64,000 nt of DNA from UBA4802 sp964509195 (lineage in GTDB: Bacteria > Spirochaetota > UBA4802 > UB4802), in the NCBI GenBank assembly GCA_964509195.1, contig CAZDWJ010000007.1:62001-126000 (forward strand). The letters run 5' to 3'. Positions within the stretch are counted from its first letter, which is position 1, and every line of letters begins with the position of its first letter. Position numbers and translations under genes: made by a program. The notes beneath the pieces are model-generated. The model had not been told where the DNA came from. It saw only the letters and a list, made by a program, of their open reading frames with translations, and made no database searches. This document shows, in pieces, positions 1 to 7,779 of this stretch.

Positions 1-2232
1 TGTAACATTGCTTTCAACAGGGAAATTATCTGATTGTCGTATCAACCTAAAGGTTGCATTGTTTACCCCTTGTACCTGTTCGCTGAATATTACTCGCACC
101 TCAACTGCATTACCAGGGATATCAGGCGTACCTTGTTCTGGGGTCTTAAAAACAACTACTGGTGGAGTTGTATCATAAGTAGTAGTAAAAGACCAGATAA
201 CTGTTGAAGCAAATTTATTACCCGCAACATCTTTTATGGCAGTACTGGTGCCACCAATAACAATAACAGTATATAGTGAATCATATTCAAGGTTACTGTT
301 GGGTGTTACATTAACTCGTTTAGCTATGGGATCATAATGTATCATAGTTGAAACCAAGGAACCGTTAACATCACCCTTTTTCAATTGTATTGATTCTGGA
401 CCAATTCCACTTACTGGTTCGCTAAAATCTATTTTTATAGAAGCTGAAATAGGTATATTAGTAGCATTATCAATGGGATACTTTGATATAATTGTTGGTG
501 GTGTTGTATCAGGCTCATTCCCTGTTTCAAATGTCCATTCTGTTTGATTTAATGTATTATTACTGGTATCCTTAATATCTGTTGTTAAAATAACCCTGAA
601 CGTGGCTTCAAATGGTAAGGGTAAATCAGGCTTGAATACAGCACTTTGTGTTGCAGGGTGATATTCAACTCTACCACTTAAATATTGACCATTATTTTCA
701 TTTTTTACTTTAAAAGAATTTTGATTAACACCAATAACTTGTTCACTAAATTTTACTTCAATATTAATATTATTCCCTACATTGCCCGCACCTTCGGATG
801 GATACTTATAAACTATATCCGGTTTAGTTGTATCCTGAATTCTAAATTGCCAGCTAGTCGCATTCAATGGATTGTTAGATAAATCTTTTATATCCTGCGT
901 TAATGTTACTTTATACCATACACCTTCACTCAATACAGCTATAGGTATAAATGTTGCTTGCCGCATTGAATTATTGTAACTCACACTGCCACTTACCTCA
1001 ATCCCGCTATCAACACGTTCAACTTTAAACGAAGAATTACTGATTCCTGTTACACTTTCGCTAAATGTAACAGTAATAGGCGTATCTATTGGATTATCTA
1101 TTGAATTATTATCAGGATTTTTTTCAATAATTACAGGTGGTGTAGTATCTGGTTCATCAGCAGTGGTAAATTCCCATTGAAGCTCATTAAGAGGGTTGTG
1201 TGCTAAGTCACGAATATTATTTGAAAGTGTAACACGATAATCTGTACCACTCGAAAGCAAAGCATAACATGTTGCAGTTTTAGTAGAATCATCATATAAA
1301 ATTGTTCTATCAACATCTTCCCATGCTGCTCCGTTATACCTTTCAAGTATAAAGTTATTTCTATTAGTTACTGTATAATTTTTTATTGATTCACTAAATG
1401 TGACCTGTATTAACGCATTAGTAGGAACACTACTTCCTTCTGGATACTTTGATGTTACTGTAGGGTTGCTTTTATCATCAGTTCTAAAACTAAACTGATA
1501 AAAATCCAAATTATTACCTGCATTATCTGTTATTGTATCAGTGCAGTAAACAGTATAAAACGTCCATTCTTCTAAAGGTTGTGTTGGTCTTATTATTGCA
1601 GTTTTTGTTAGGCTATTATACTCTACAACTGCATTGATAAGTGTTGTATTGTCTTTTTTGATATACACCGTAGCACTACTTACATTTACCACCTCCTCAC
1701 TAAATACAACATATATAGGTGTATTTATATCAATATAATATTGATTCTGTGGACTTTTATCTATAATGGTGGGTTTTATTGTATCTTCTTCAATACCAGT
1801 AAAGAATGCCCAGGACTCTGGCTGAAGAGCTACACCCGCTCTACTACGTATATCGCTGGTAAGTGTTACATAATATATAGCATTATAATTAAGGTTTTCA
1901 AGTGGTTTTAATGTTGCTGTATTAGTTGCATCATCATAATTGATAGTTGCAGGTACTTTTCCCGCTGCATTAAGTTTTTCAAGATAAAAAGTTTTATTGT
2001 TAATATTGATGACACTTTTATTAAAAGTTACAATAATCTGCGTATTAATGGGAACATCTGTTTGTCCTCTTGAAGGATAAAAGGCTTTTATAACAGGAGG
2101 CTCAGTATCACCATCATTTGAACTTCCAGAACAACCCAGCATAACAATAAGACTCAGTCTTATTATTAATAATAACAGATTTAACGATTGAGAAGTTTTA
2201 ATGTTATTAAATACCCACATATCATTCATCAT
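1..2232 (-). CDS. Ig-like repeat surface lipoprotein, C-terminus cut by window edge
   Basis: A minus-strand frame with no stop runs off the left edge; about 744 residues are visible and the C-terminus is missing. A hydrophobic N-terminus ends in a lipobox, VMLGC, with the Cys near residue 34 followed by SGSSND, so a lipoprotein is expected. The rest is seven repeats of about 100 residues. Each opens with a P-[VIT]-I-x4-P motif and a V-x-F-S-[EP]-x-V strand and closes with W-x-F or Q-F-x-F, the pattern of SbsA-type Ig-like (Big_5) domains of cell-surface proteins. ATG codons at 2232, 2229 and 2220 are all in frame and no SD decides between them. It lies 11 bases after the FecR-like gene on the same strand, so the two are probably co-transcribed. 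Ligand and role are unknown. Confidence 0.8.
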   Translation of the reverse strand, partial: MMNDMWVFNNIKTSQSLNLLLLIIRLSLIVMLGCSGSSNDGDTEPPVIKAFYPSRGQTDVPINTQIIVTFNKSVININNKTFYLEKLNAAGKVPATINYDDATNTATLKPLENLNYNAIYYVTLTSDIRSRAGVALQPESWAFFTGIEEDTIKPTIIDKSPQNQYYIDINTPIYVVFSEEVVNVSSATVYIKKDNTTLINAVVEYNSLTKTAIIRPTQPLEEWTFYTVYCTDTITDNAGNNLDFYQFSFRTDDKSNPTVTSKYPEGSSVPTNALIQVTFSESIKNYTVTNRNNFILERYNGAAWEDVDRTILYDDSTKTATCYALLSSGTDYRVTLSNNIRDLAHNPLNELQWEFTTADEPDTTPPVIIEKNPDNNSIDNPIDTPITVTFSESVTGISNSSFKVERVDSGIEVSGSVSYNNSMRQATFIPIAVLSEGVWYKVTLTQDIKDLSNNPLNATSWQFRIQDTTKPDIVYKYPSEGAGNVGNNINIEVKFSEQVIGVNQNSFKVKNENNGQYLSGRVEYHPATQSAVFKPDLPLPFEATFRVILTTDIKDTSNNTLNQTEWTFETGNEPDTTPPTIISKYPIDNATNIPISASIKIDFSEPVSGIGPESIQLKKGDVNGSLVSTMIHYDPIAKRVNVTPNSNLEYDSLYTVIVIGGTSTAIKDVAGNKFASTVIWSFTTTYDTTPPVVVFKTPEQGTPDIPGNAVEVRVIFSEQVQGVNNATFRLIRQSDNFPVESNVT

Positions 2233-2243
2233 TTTAATAAAAT

Positions 2244-3119
2244 TTAGTCATCCCTATAATACATTGGACTATAATGCAAAACATACTTTACTCTTTTCTG
2301 TGGAATTTCAATAGAACCATTTATCGAGATTATTTCTAATAAATTACCCTTGGCTAAAACCCAGCCTTTATATACAGTCCCACTTGTAGTTACTACTTTA
2401 GTTAACTGTCCCTTTTGTTGAGCCATCATTGCCAACTCAATTTCTTCTTTAAAATTTATATAACTAAAACGTAATAGTTTATCATGCAAAAATTGTTGTG
2501 CTATATCATCATGTTTATTATCCACATAAAAAAGTGCCGCCATTGACTCATAATCCTGTAAAAGATACATGGGTATAGCACCATATTCGGTTTTTGAACC
2601 TGCTATTAAAAATTGATTTTTACTTACTATGGACTTGCTATATTTATAATTACCAACATAATAATTAACATTTAACTTTCCATCAATACAAGAAATACAT
2701 GAAGTATCATTATCTGTCATTATAACCATATATTTAAAATCACCCATTACAGAGGCATTTGTTGCCTGTATTTGAGCGTTTTTAAATATTTTTTTAGAGT
2801 AAATTGCCATAAATCCTTTATTTATTTTAAGTGAAAGTTCATTACTACTATTATCGACCCGCTCAAATATAATATTGCTGTCACCGCTAATGAGCATAAT
2901 AAAATCTGAACTTTTTACAATGCAGTATGATGAATCTTTGAGCTGTAATATATCAAAATTTTTAAGGTATTGATATTTCAAAGGAATAACATCATTAAGC
3001 AAAACATTTCCATAATATTTGTCTATATATAATTGTTTTTTACTTTTATTACTACATTGATTTAAAAATATAAATAATATAAGACTAAAAAGAAAAATAT
3101 ATCTTTTATTCACTTTCAT
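2244..3119 (-). CDS. FecR-like lipoprotein
   Basis: The N-terminus MKVNKRYIFLF, a hydrophobic core and the lipobox FLNQC give a clear lipoprotein signal. The middle, about residues 60-170, is beta-rich with short hydrophobic strands (residues such as IMLISGDSNIIFER and GFMAIYSKKI). This resembles the FecR domain of spirochaete surface lipoproteins, but the match is from memory and moderate. The C-terminal 50 residues, with GTVYKGWVLAKG and a final KRVKYVLHYS, look like a small beta-barrel module. The frame extends upstream to 3155, but only with a TTG start; the ATG at 3119 gives the better signal peptide. Neither has a strong SD. The gene sits just upstream of the Ig-repeat lipoprotein and probably shares its transcript. 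FecR-type domains may bind peptidoglycan or signal across the envelope; the function here is inferred only. Confidence 0.6.
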   Translation of the reverse strand: MKVNKRYIFLFSLILFIFLNQCSNKSKKQLYIDKYYGNVLLNDVIPLKYQYLKNFDILQLKDSSYCIVKSSDFIMLISGDSNIIFERVDNSSNELSLKINKGFMAIYSKKIFKNAQIQATNASVMGDFKYMVIMTDNDTSCISCIDGKLNVNYYVGNYKYSKSIVSKNQFLIAGSKTEYGAIPMYLLQDYESMAALFYVDNKHDDIAQQFLHDKLLRFSYINFKEEIELAMMAQQKGQLTKVVTTSGTVYKGWVLAKGNLLEIISINGSIEIPQKRVKYVLHYSPMYYRDD

Positions 3120-3419
3120 TGGTATTTTTAATAGACTTTTTGTCATAAAAATCAAATAATTTTTAAAATAATTATACTCATAATTATTGGTTTAAATAGA
3201 ATCTTATTCTATAATTTTCCATAAAATAGAACATCCAGACGGAATGTAACAATAACCCTGTTAAGAATTTAAAAAAATATTCATTTAAAGTCAACATTTT
3301 TTTTTCAATAAACACTTTTTTTTTAATTTATAAATCCAGTTTTTTTCAAATTATCTTAATAAAATTATTGATATATTTAAAATTTATCTTTTACAATATA
3401 AAAAAATAAAGAAAAAATA

Positions 3420-3447
3420 TTGACATATTAAAAGATTTCTTTATTTA
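3420..3447 (+). promoter_or_regulatory. Candidate sigma-70 promoter of the phase-variable lipoprotein
   Basis: TTGACA at 3420-3425 and TATTTA at 3442-3447 are separated by 16 bases, in a very AT-rich stretch (3156-3500) that holds no gene. The SD GGAGGATAGG and ATG of the next gene follow about 45 bases downstream. The -35 is perfect; the -10 matches four of six positions. Confidence 0.4.
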
Positions 3448-3501
3448 AGTATATGTTTATTTATTTTTTAAAATTATAACTTTTTATTTTGGAGGATAGG
3501 C

Positions 3502-4531
3502 ATGAACAAGTATTCTCATCTCATCTCATCTCATCTCATCTAAATTATTATTCGTCTTTCCATTGCTTGTGTTTCTTGTGCTAACGTCAGTATCATGTTT
3601 AAATTACAACTCCCCGTCGGCCGTTTCGGATTCTTTGGAAAAATACAACTATTACTTCAAGATAATTGTCAGCGATGAAAAAATGCGATCAATGAGCAGT
3701 GAACAGTTGGACAACATCGTAAAACACGTATCGACCATCGAAAATGAATTTCAGAAAAAGCTTATAGACACAGGGAGAGCGAGAAATGCCGATGCGGTGA
3801 ATCGCTTGTCTTTGATCGCAGCGGAATTAATTTCAAATGAAGCGATATCTGAAAGCATGTATGCTCTGATGCAGGCAGGGGTGGGAGTTGACTTTTCCTG
3901 CAATGAAATGGTAAGAGATAATTTCAAAGAACAGAGCGGCAGATATGCATCGAAAGTATATGCACATGTGTATACCTTTACAGGAAACAATTCAATAAAA
4001 AATGCGCAATGGGAAAGGAGCGCAGTTTCAGTGTCTGCGGTTAGGAATTATGAAAATGCGGGAGTTCCCATGGAAGGAGTCATAAATGGCAAAAGTGAAA
4101 TATCAATACAGGGCGAATTTAAAAACGAAGCGTTAATTCAGGATTACTACAGTGGAATTCTTGAAGAGGTGGCATCGCGTAATGATGTTATGGTTGAAGA
4201 GTCGGCAAATGGAGCAATTACGCTGACTCTTGCCAACGGCGTTGAAATGGAATTTATCGCTGATGGTAATGGCGAGGTAAGGGGTTTTAAGAAGAAATGG
4301 CAAAAAGTTAAAACTCTTGTTAAAGAAAACAGGCCTAGGGTTGTTGGCGCAGTTGTTTTTGCTACTGGGGGGCTTTTAGCATTGTATGCTAATGCTATTC
4401 CGGGCATAGGTCAGATTTTATCTTATGCTGGTGCTACCTGTTTGATGTTTTCAGGTGCAAATATGATGAAAAATAATGAATACTATATAGGTTGTGAATT
4501 TAAGAGAAATTTGGATGATAGTGAAAAATAA
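3502..4531 (+). CDS. Phase-variable lipoprotein, currently out of frame at a (CTCAT)5 repeat
   Basis: A strong SD (GGAGG at 3491) precedes an ATG at 3502, but that frame hits a TAA at 3541 just after five tandem CTCAT units (3515-3539). The long frame resumes one base out of register. It encodes KLLFVFPLLVFLVLTSVSC, a lipoprotein signal core with lipobox SVSC that lacks any ATG or SD of its own. Three or six CTCAT units would join MNKYSHLISS to this core and give a textbook signal peptide, so slipped-strand switching is the best reading; here it is OFF. The mature part is about 300 residues, helical at first (about 20-100), then mixed. It ends with a basic stretch (KKKWQKVKTLVKENRPR) and two Gly/Ala-rich hydrophobic segments near residues 265-305. 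Function is unrecognised. The sole in-register start is a TTG at 3563 without an SD or a basic n-region. Confidence 0.65.
3515..3539 (+). repeat. Pentanucleotide microsatellite (CTCAT)5
   Basis: Five perfect tandem copies of CTCAT start 13 bases after the ATG at 3502. The unit length is not a multiple of three, so each gain or loss changes the frame of the downstream lipoprotein. With five copies the ATG frame stops at 3541; three or six copies restore the full frame. Confidence 0.9.
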
Positions 4532-4549
4532 ACCTTTAATACCAGTATT

Positions 4550-4591
4550 GTTTAAAACCTCCCCAGCATGTGCAGGTGGATGTTTTAAAAC
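4550..4591 (+). terminator. Imperfect hairpin between the lipoprotein and barrel genes
   Basis: GTTTAAAAC at 4550 and GTTTTAAAAC at 4582 pair with one bulged base, extended inward by CTCC/GGtGGA. It lies 20 bases after the lipoprotein stop. No clear U tract follows, so termination is possible but not certain. Confidence 0.3.
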
Positions 4592-4645
4592 TATTATACT
4601 GTTGTGTATAGGTTAATTATCACATTTCAGGAAAGGAGCGATATT

Positions 4646-5296
4646 ATGAAAATGAAAAAATATATGCTATGCGTAGCGGTATTACTTATCGCGATACAAC
4701 TGCTTGCCTCAGTAAAAGCTACCGCGCAATCAAGAAAAGTAATAACAAACATAATGTATTCTCCTGTTTCTTATAATCATTTTTTTGGCAGTATTTCTGG
4801 AATGAATGATGAATACGGGTTTAAAGAACAGTTTTACGATGTACCTGTAAAACGGATTGTTATGGAAAAACTTTATGATGTAAGTTCATGGGAAACTTTT
4901 TGGGGTTTTAGTTTTATATTAACTCACAATCGAATAAATACGGGCCACAATCCTTACGGTGGCATTGAATATGAGAAAAAAGGTACGAGCATTACGACAC
5001 TTTCATTTGGGTTTACGCATGTGCCTGCAATCAGTTTTATCTCAAAACAATTATTTTTAAAAATGACGATTGCTCTTTCCATAATGCAAATATGGCGGAA
5101 AGAAGTTAATAGTGATGGAGACATAGGAGGCACATATATAGATATTGGGTTGCGGTATGTATTTTCCTCTGAATCAAAATACAAATTTAATGTGGGCATA
5201 GACTTTTCGTATTCGGACACTTTCTTGAAACATGAAAATGCATATAAGGGAATTGCTTTAGGCGGCATCTATCCCTATGTGGGGATCATGTGGTGA
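4646..5296 (+). CDS. Small outer-membrane beta-barrel-like protein
   Basis: The start at 4646 is set by the SD GAAAGGAGC seven bases upstream; a longer frame from 4604 has no SD. Residues 1-28 form a Sec signal peptide (MKMKKYMLCVAVLL...) with a probable cleavage after KATA. The mature part, about 190 residues, alternates short amphipathic strands separated by Gly/Asn turns, and ends with GGIYPYVGIMW, a C-terminal strand ending in an aromatic residue as in outer-membrane barrels. This fits a small OmpA/OmpW-sized barrel, but no family is recognised. It follows the phase-variable lipoprotein after a weak hairpin; the two may belong to one envelope locus. The 200 bases after it (5297-5495) hold no gene. 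Confidence 0.55.
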   Translation: MKMKKYMLCVAVLLIAIQLLASVKATAQSRKVITNIMYSPVSYNHFFGSISGMNDEYGFKEQFYDVPVKRIVMEKLYDVSSWETFWGFSFILTHNRINTGHNPYGGIEYEKKGTSITTLSFGFTHVPAISFISKQLFLKMTIALSIMQIWRKEVNSDGDIGGTYIDIGLRYVFSSESKYKFNVGIDFSYSDTFLKHENAYKGIALGGIYPYVGIMW

Positions 5297-5495
5297 CCAT
5301 TATAGTAGTATGTAAAGAAAATATTGAGTGTGGATAAAATGCAATGTTGAATCTTTTCCTCACTTAGTACTGCTTACGTTTAAGATATAGTCTGTTTGTA
5401 AGTATTTTTTGTCTTTATAGCGTACATGGGTCTATGGTCAATTTATTTTAAATTTTGAGTTATATGAAAATAGCTAACTATGTACTTATTCCCTT

Positions 5496-6380
5496 TTACT
5501 GTGACACTATCCTGAACAAAAAAGGAATAACTATCACCTTCCCCTGTATTTCATCAGGTACTTTACCAAAATTTTTTGATAACCGTATGGCATCAATACA
5601 TGATTCATCTATAGCTTTATTACCAAGTGAATCAACAAGCACAATATCCAGTACATTTCCCTCACGGTCCATCGTAAAGTATAGTTTAATATCCTGCGTT
5701 GGTATTGCCATTATACGCATTCTTCCTGGTGCCATACTTCCTGTCATTGGATTATATCCATAGATAACAGCATTTGCCAGTAACGGAGGATGCCAATTAG
5801 CAGCCACTTTATCTTTCATATTCTTGAAATATTCAAATGGCTTGAATTTTAATGTATTAAAAGAAAAAAAGCCATCGCTGGAAAAAAACAGCGCATTTTT
5901 TGGTGTGATGCTGTATTTATCGGGTATACGCGTAAATTCACTATCGCCTTCATATTCGGGGATACCACCAGCCGCTTCCTTTAAAAATGTTATGGTATAT
6001 TCAGTATTTTCCTCTGATACCATCAGCTTATCTTTTGATGTTGCACTGCTGGCAATTCCACCTTTTCCTAATTGTCGAACTCCTTTCTGCAACTTAAAAT
6101 CTAATGAATTGTTAAGCCACCTTTCGCCCTTTTCTTTTGTAATATAACCTTTGGCCCTTGACGTTTTATCTGAAAGCAACGTGTTCTTATTTATATCTTT
6201 GATATCATCCTGATTAATGTTGACAATGATATCCCTGCCTTTGAAGAGCGAATCAACCTGCTGCTTTGAAAAAAATATTCCATACCGCATTTGTGCAATT
6301 GTAAAAGAAACAATCACAATGGTGTGCATAAAAAACGAAATTAAAAGCACCAAATCAAATCTTATTTCGGCACGTTCCAT
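5496..6380 (-). CDS. TonB-family energy-transducer-like protein
   Basis: There is one N-terminal transmembrane helix (about residues 9-29, LVLLISFFMHTIVIVSF), a long polar middle that would span the periplasm, and a C-terminal TonB-like domain from about residue 225. The C-terminal motif (LYFTMDREGNVLDIVLVDS followed by DESCIDAIRLSKNFGKVP) matches the G-x-V/L...S-G-x-x-x-L-D...A...A.....P pattern of the TonB_C fold. The middle lacks the long Pro-Glu/Pro-Lys repeats of classical TonB. ExbB and ExbD are not in the window. The ATG lies inside the last codons of the upstream GlmU-like gene (19-base overlap), so translation is probably coupled. It may link inner-membrane force to an outer-membrane receptor; the partner is unknown. 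Confidence 0.65.
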   Translation of the reverse strand: MERAEIRFDLVLLISFFMHTIVIVSFTIAQMRYGIFFSKQQVDSLFKGRDIIVNINQDDIKDINKNTLLSDKTSRAKGYITKEKGERWLNNSLDFKLQKGVRQLGKGGIASSATSKDKLMVSEENTEYTITFLKEAAGGIPEYEGDSEFTRIPDKYSITPKNALFFSSDGFFSFNTLKFKPFEYFKNMKDKVAANWHPPLLANAVIYGYNPMTGSMAPGRMRIMAIPTQDIKLYFTMDREGNVLDIVLVDSLGNKAIDESCIDAIRLSKNFGKVPDEIQGKVIVIPFLFRIVSQ

Positions 6381-7612
6381 TTTCCAATACCTTTTCTGTA
6401 TAATTTAGTCTGGTCACGTACCTCTTTCAGCATCTTTTTATGTTCTGCTGTAAATTCTACATTACGCCGTAACATCATTGTTTTGCACGTAGCAAAATAT
6501 TTATCTTCTGATGGCAAGTCAACAATGTGCCCATCAATATACCAGGTAAATGGCGGTATAAATTTTGGAGTTATCATACCATTATGAATAACCATACAAG
6601 CCGGTCCCATGATTGTGCCTGTATTAATTAGTGTACCTATACTTGTCATTGTAAAATCACCAATAAAACAACCTACCTTGAGTAATCCTGTATTAATTTT
6701 TTCATCACCTAAATATAATTTAACAGTTGTATAATTATTTTTCAAATCACTGTTTGTAGTAAGTGCACCCAAGTTAACCCACTGCCCAATATATGAATGC
6801 CCTATGAATCCTTCGTGGTATTTATTCACAAATCCATGAAAAACACTTTCTTCCACTTCGCCACCTATTCTGCAGCAAGGGCCTATGCTGCAACCATCTC
6901 TCACTTTTGCCTGTAATAACACAGAATTATCGCCAATGCTGCACGGCCCATCAATGCGTGTGAATGACCGTATACTGCATCCTTTTCCAATATAAACCGG
7001 CCCTTTGGTGCAATCTACAACAACATACGGTTCTACTGTTACATCTTCTTCTATTATTATTTGAGAGCTATCGCCAATAATTGTTACATTTGCTTTTGTG
7101 CCAGTATTTTTTTTCAGCAAAAAATCTTGTGTGATAATAGTACCGTTATTATTGACAAGTTCCCACAAAGAAGTCAGCACATCACCATTATATTCACGGT
7201 GCGATGGTATGTTCTGTAAATAATTGTGGACATCCTCAGTAGTGGAAAATTGCGGTATTGTACTATCGTGCATCTTTGCAAGGACTGGAATACTGTTATA
7301 TGTATATACAGTTTGCTCCTGTATGTTCGATAGCTCCGGATATACAATTCTTGCATTAATAAAAAGAAGATCTTCAGGATGATTGATGTTAACTGGTTCA
7401 TTGATGTGTAAGTGTGGATACTGCAAATGAGCTATCGCCCCCAAATGATGCCGTGTGTAAAAGTATGTATTGTCAGGAAACGATGATGCAAACAACGTAG
7501 CATATCGTTCCCACATTGTAAACAGGCCACAACGTATATCCCACACAGGCCGTGTGAGCGTAATTGGAAAAAAGTTATTATACTTTGAATCTTCAAAAAT
7601 TATTATTTTCAT
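6362..7612 (-). CDS. GlmU-like putative sugar-nucleotide transferase with left-handed beta-helix
   Basis: The N-terminal half begins MKIIIFEDSKYNNFFPITLTRP and resembles the nucleotidyltransferase-like domain of GlmU-family proteins; it lacks the L-A-A-G-x-G-T-R-M signature of true GlmU. From about residue 185 hexapeptide repeats form a left-handed beta-helix (VTVEPYVVVDC, IGKGCSIRSFTRIDG, SIGDNSVLLQAKV). These are followed by GFIGHSYIGQWVNLGALTTNSDLKN, the acetyl-CoA-site motif of GlmU acetyltransferase domains. The length of 416 residues fits this spirochaete/Bacteroidetes-type subfamily. The likely reaction is acetylation or nucleotide transfer on a hexosamine-phosphate for the cell wall; substrate unproven. 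It is the first gene of a two-gene unit with the TonB-like gene. Confidence 0.75.
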   Translation of the reverse strand: MKIIIFEDSKYNNFFPITLTRPVWDIRCGLFTMWERYATLFASSFPDNTYFYTRHHLGAIAHLQYPHLHINEPVNINHPEDLLFINARIVYPELSNIQEQTVYTYNSIPVLAKMHDSTIPQFSTTEDVHNYLQNIPSHREYNGDVLTSLWELVNNNGTIITQDFLLKKNTGTKANVTIIGDSSQIIIEEDVTVEPYVVVDCTKGPVYIGKGCSIRSFTRIDGPCSIGDNSVLLQAKVRDGCSIGPCCRIGGEVEESVFHGFVNKYHEGFIGHSYIGQWVNLGALTTNSDLKNNYTTVKLYLGDEKINTGLLKVGCFIGDFTMTSIGTLINTGTIMGPACMVIHNGMITPKFIPPFTWYIDGHIVDLPSEDKYFATCKTMMLRRNVEFTAEHKKMLKEVRDQTKLYRKGIGKWNVPK

Positions 7613-7725
7613 AGTTGATAAAAATTAATGAAAGATAGTATCATAGAATACACATCTTAAACGAATACAATCCGATTGTCCGTAAAATAGCGACACTTAA
7701 CACAATTGTCAACAATATTAAATCA

Positions 7726-7753
7726 AAAAGCCACTCTTGTATGAGTGGCTTTT
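7726..7753 (-). terminator. Rho-independent terminator of the EF-G paralogue
   Basis: AAAAGCCACTC (7726-7736) and GAGTGGCTTTT (7743-7753) form an 11-base-pair perfect stem with a six-base loop. On the minus strand it ends in a T-rich tail, 27 bases after the stop of the EF-G-like gene. Confidence 0.8.
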
Positions 7754-7779
7754 GCATATTCACTACTTTACTGGTAAAT

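Noticed and set aside
685..882. Plus-strand 65-codon frame in the left region
   Set aside because: It lies antisense to the Ig-repeat lipoprotein, whose repeat structure is clear in the other frame; it has no SD or known motif.
3563..4531. TTG at 3563 as the real start of the lipoprotein
   Set aside because: There is no SD, and the resulting N-terminus lacks the basic n-region of a signal peptide; the SD-ATG at 3502 with frame switching explains the sequence better.
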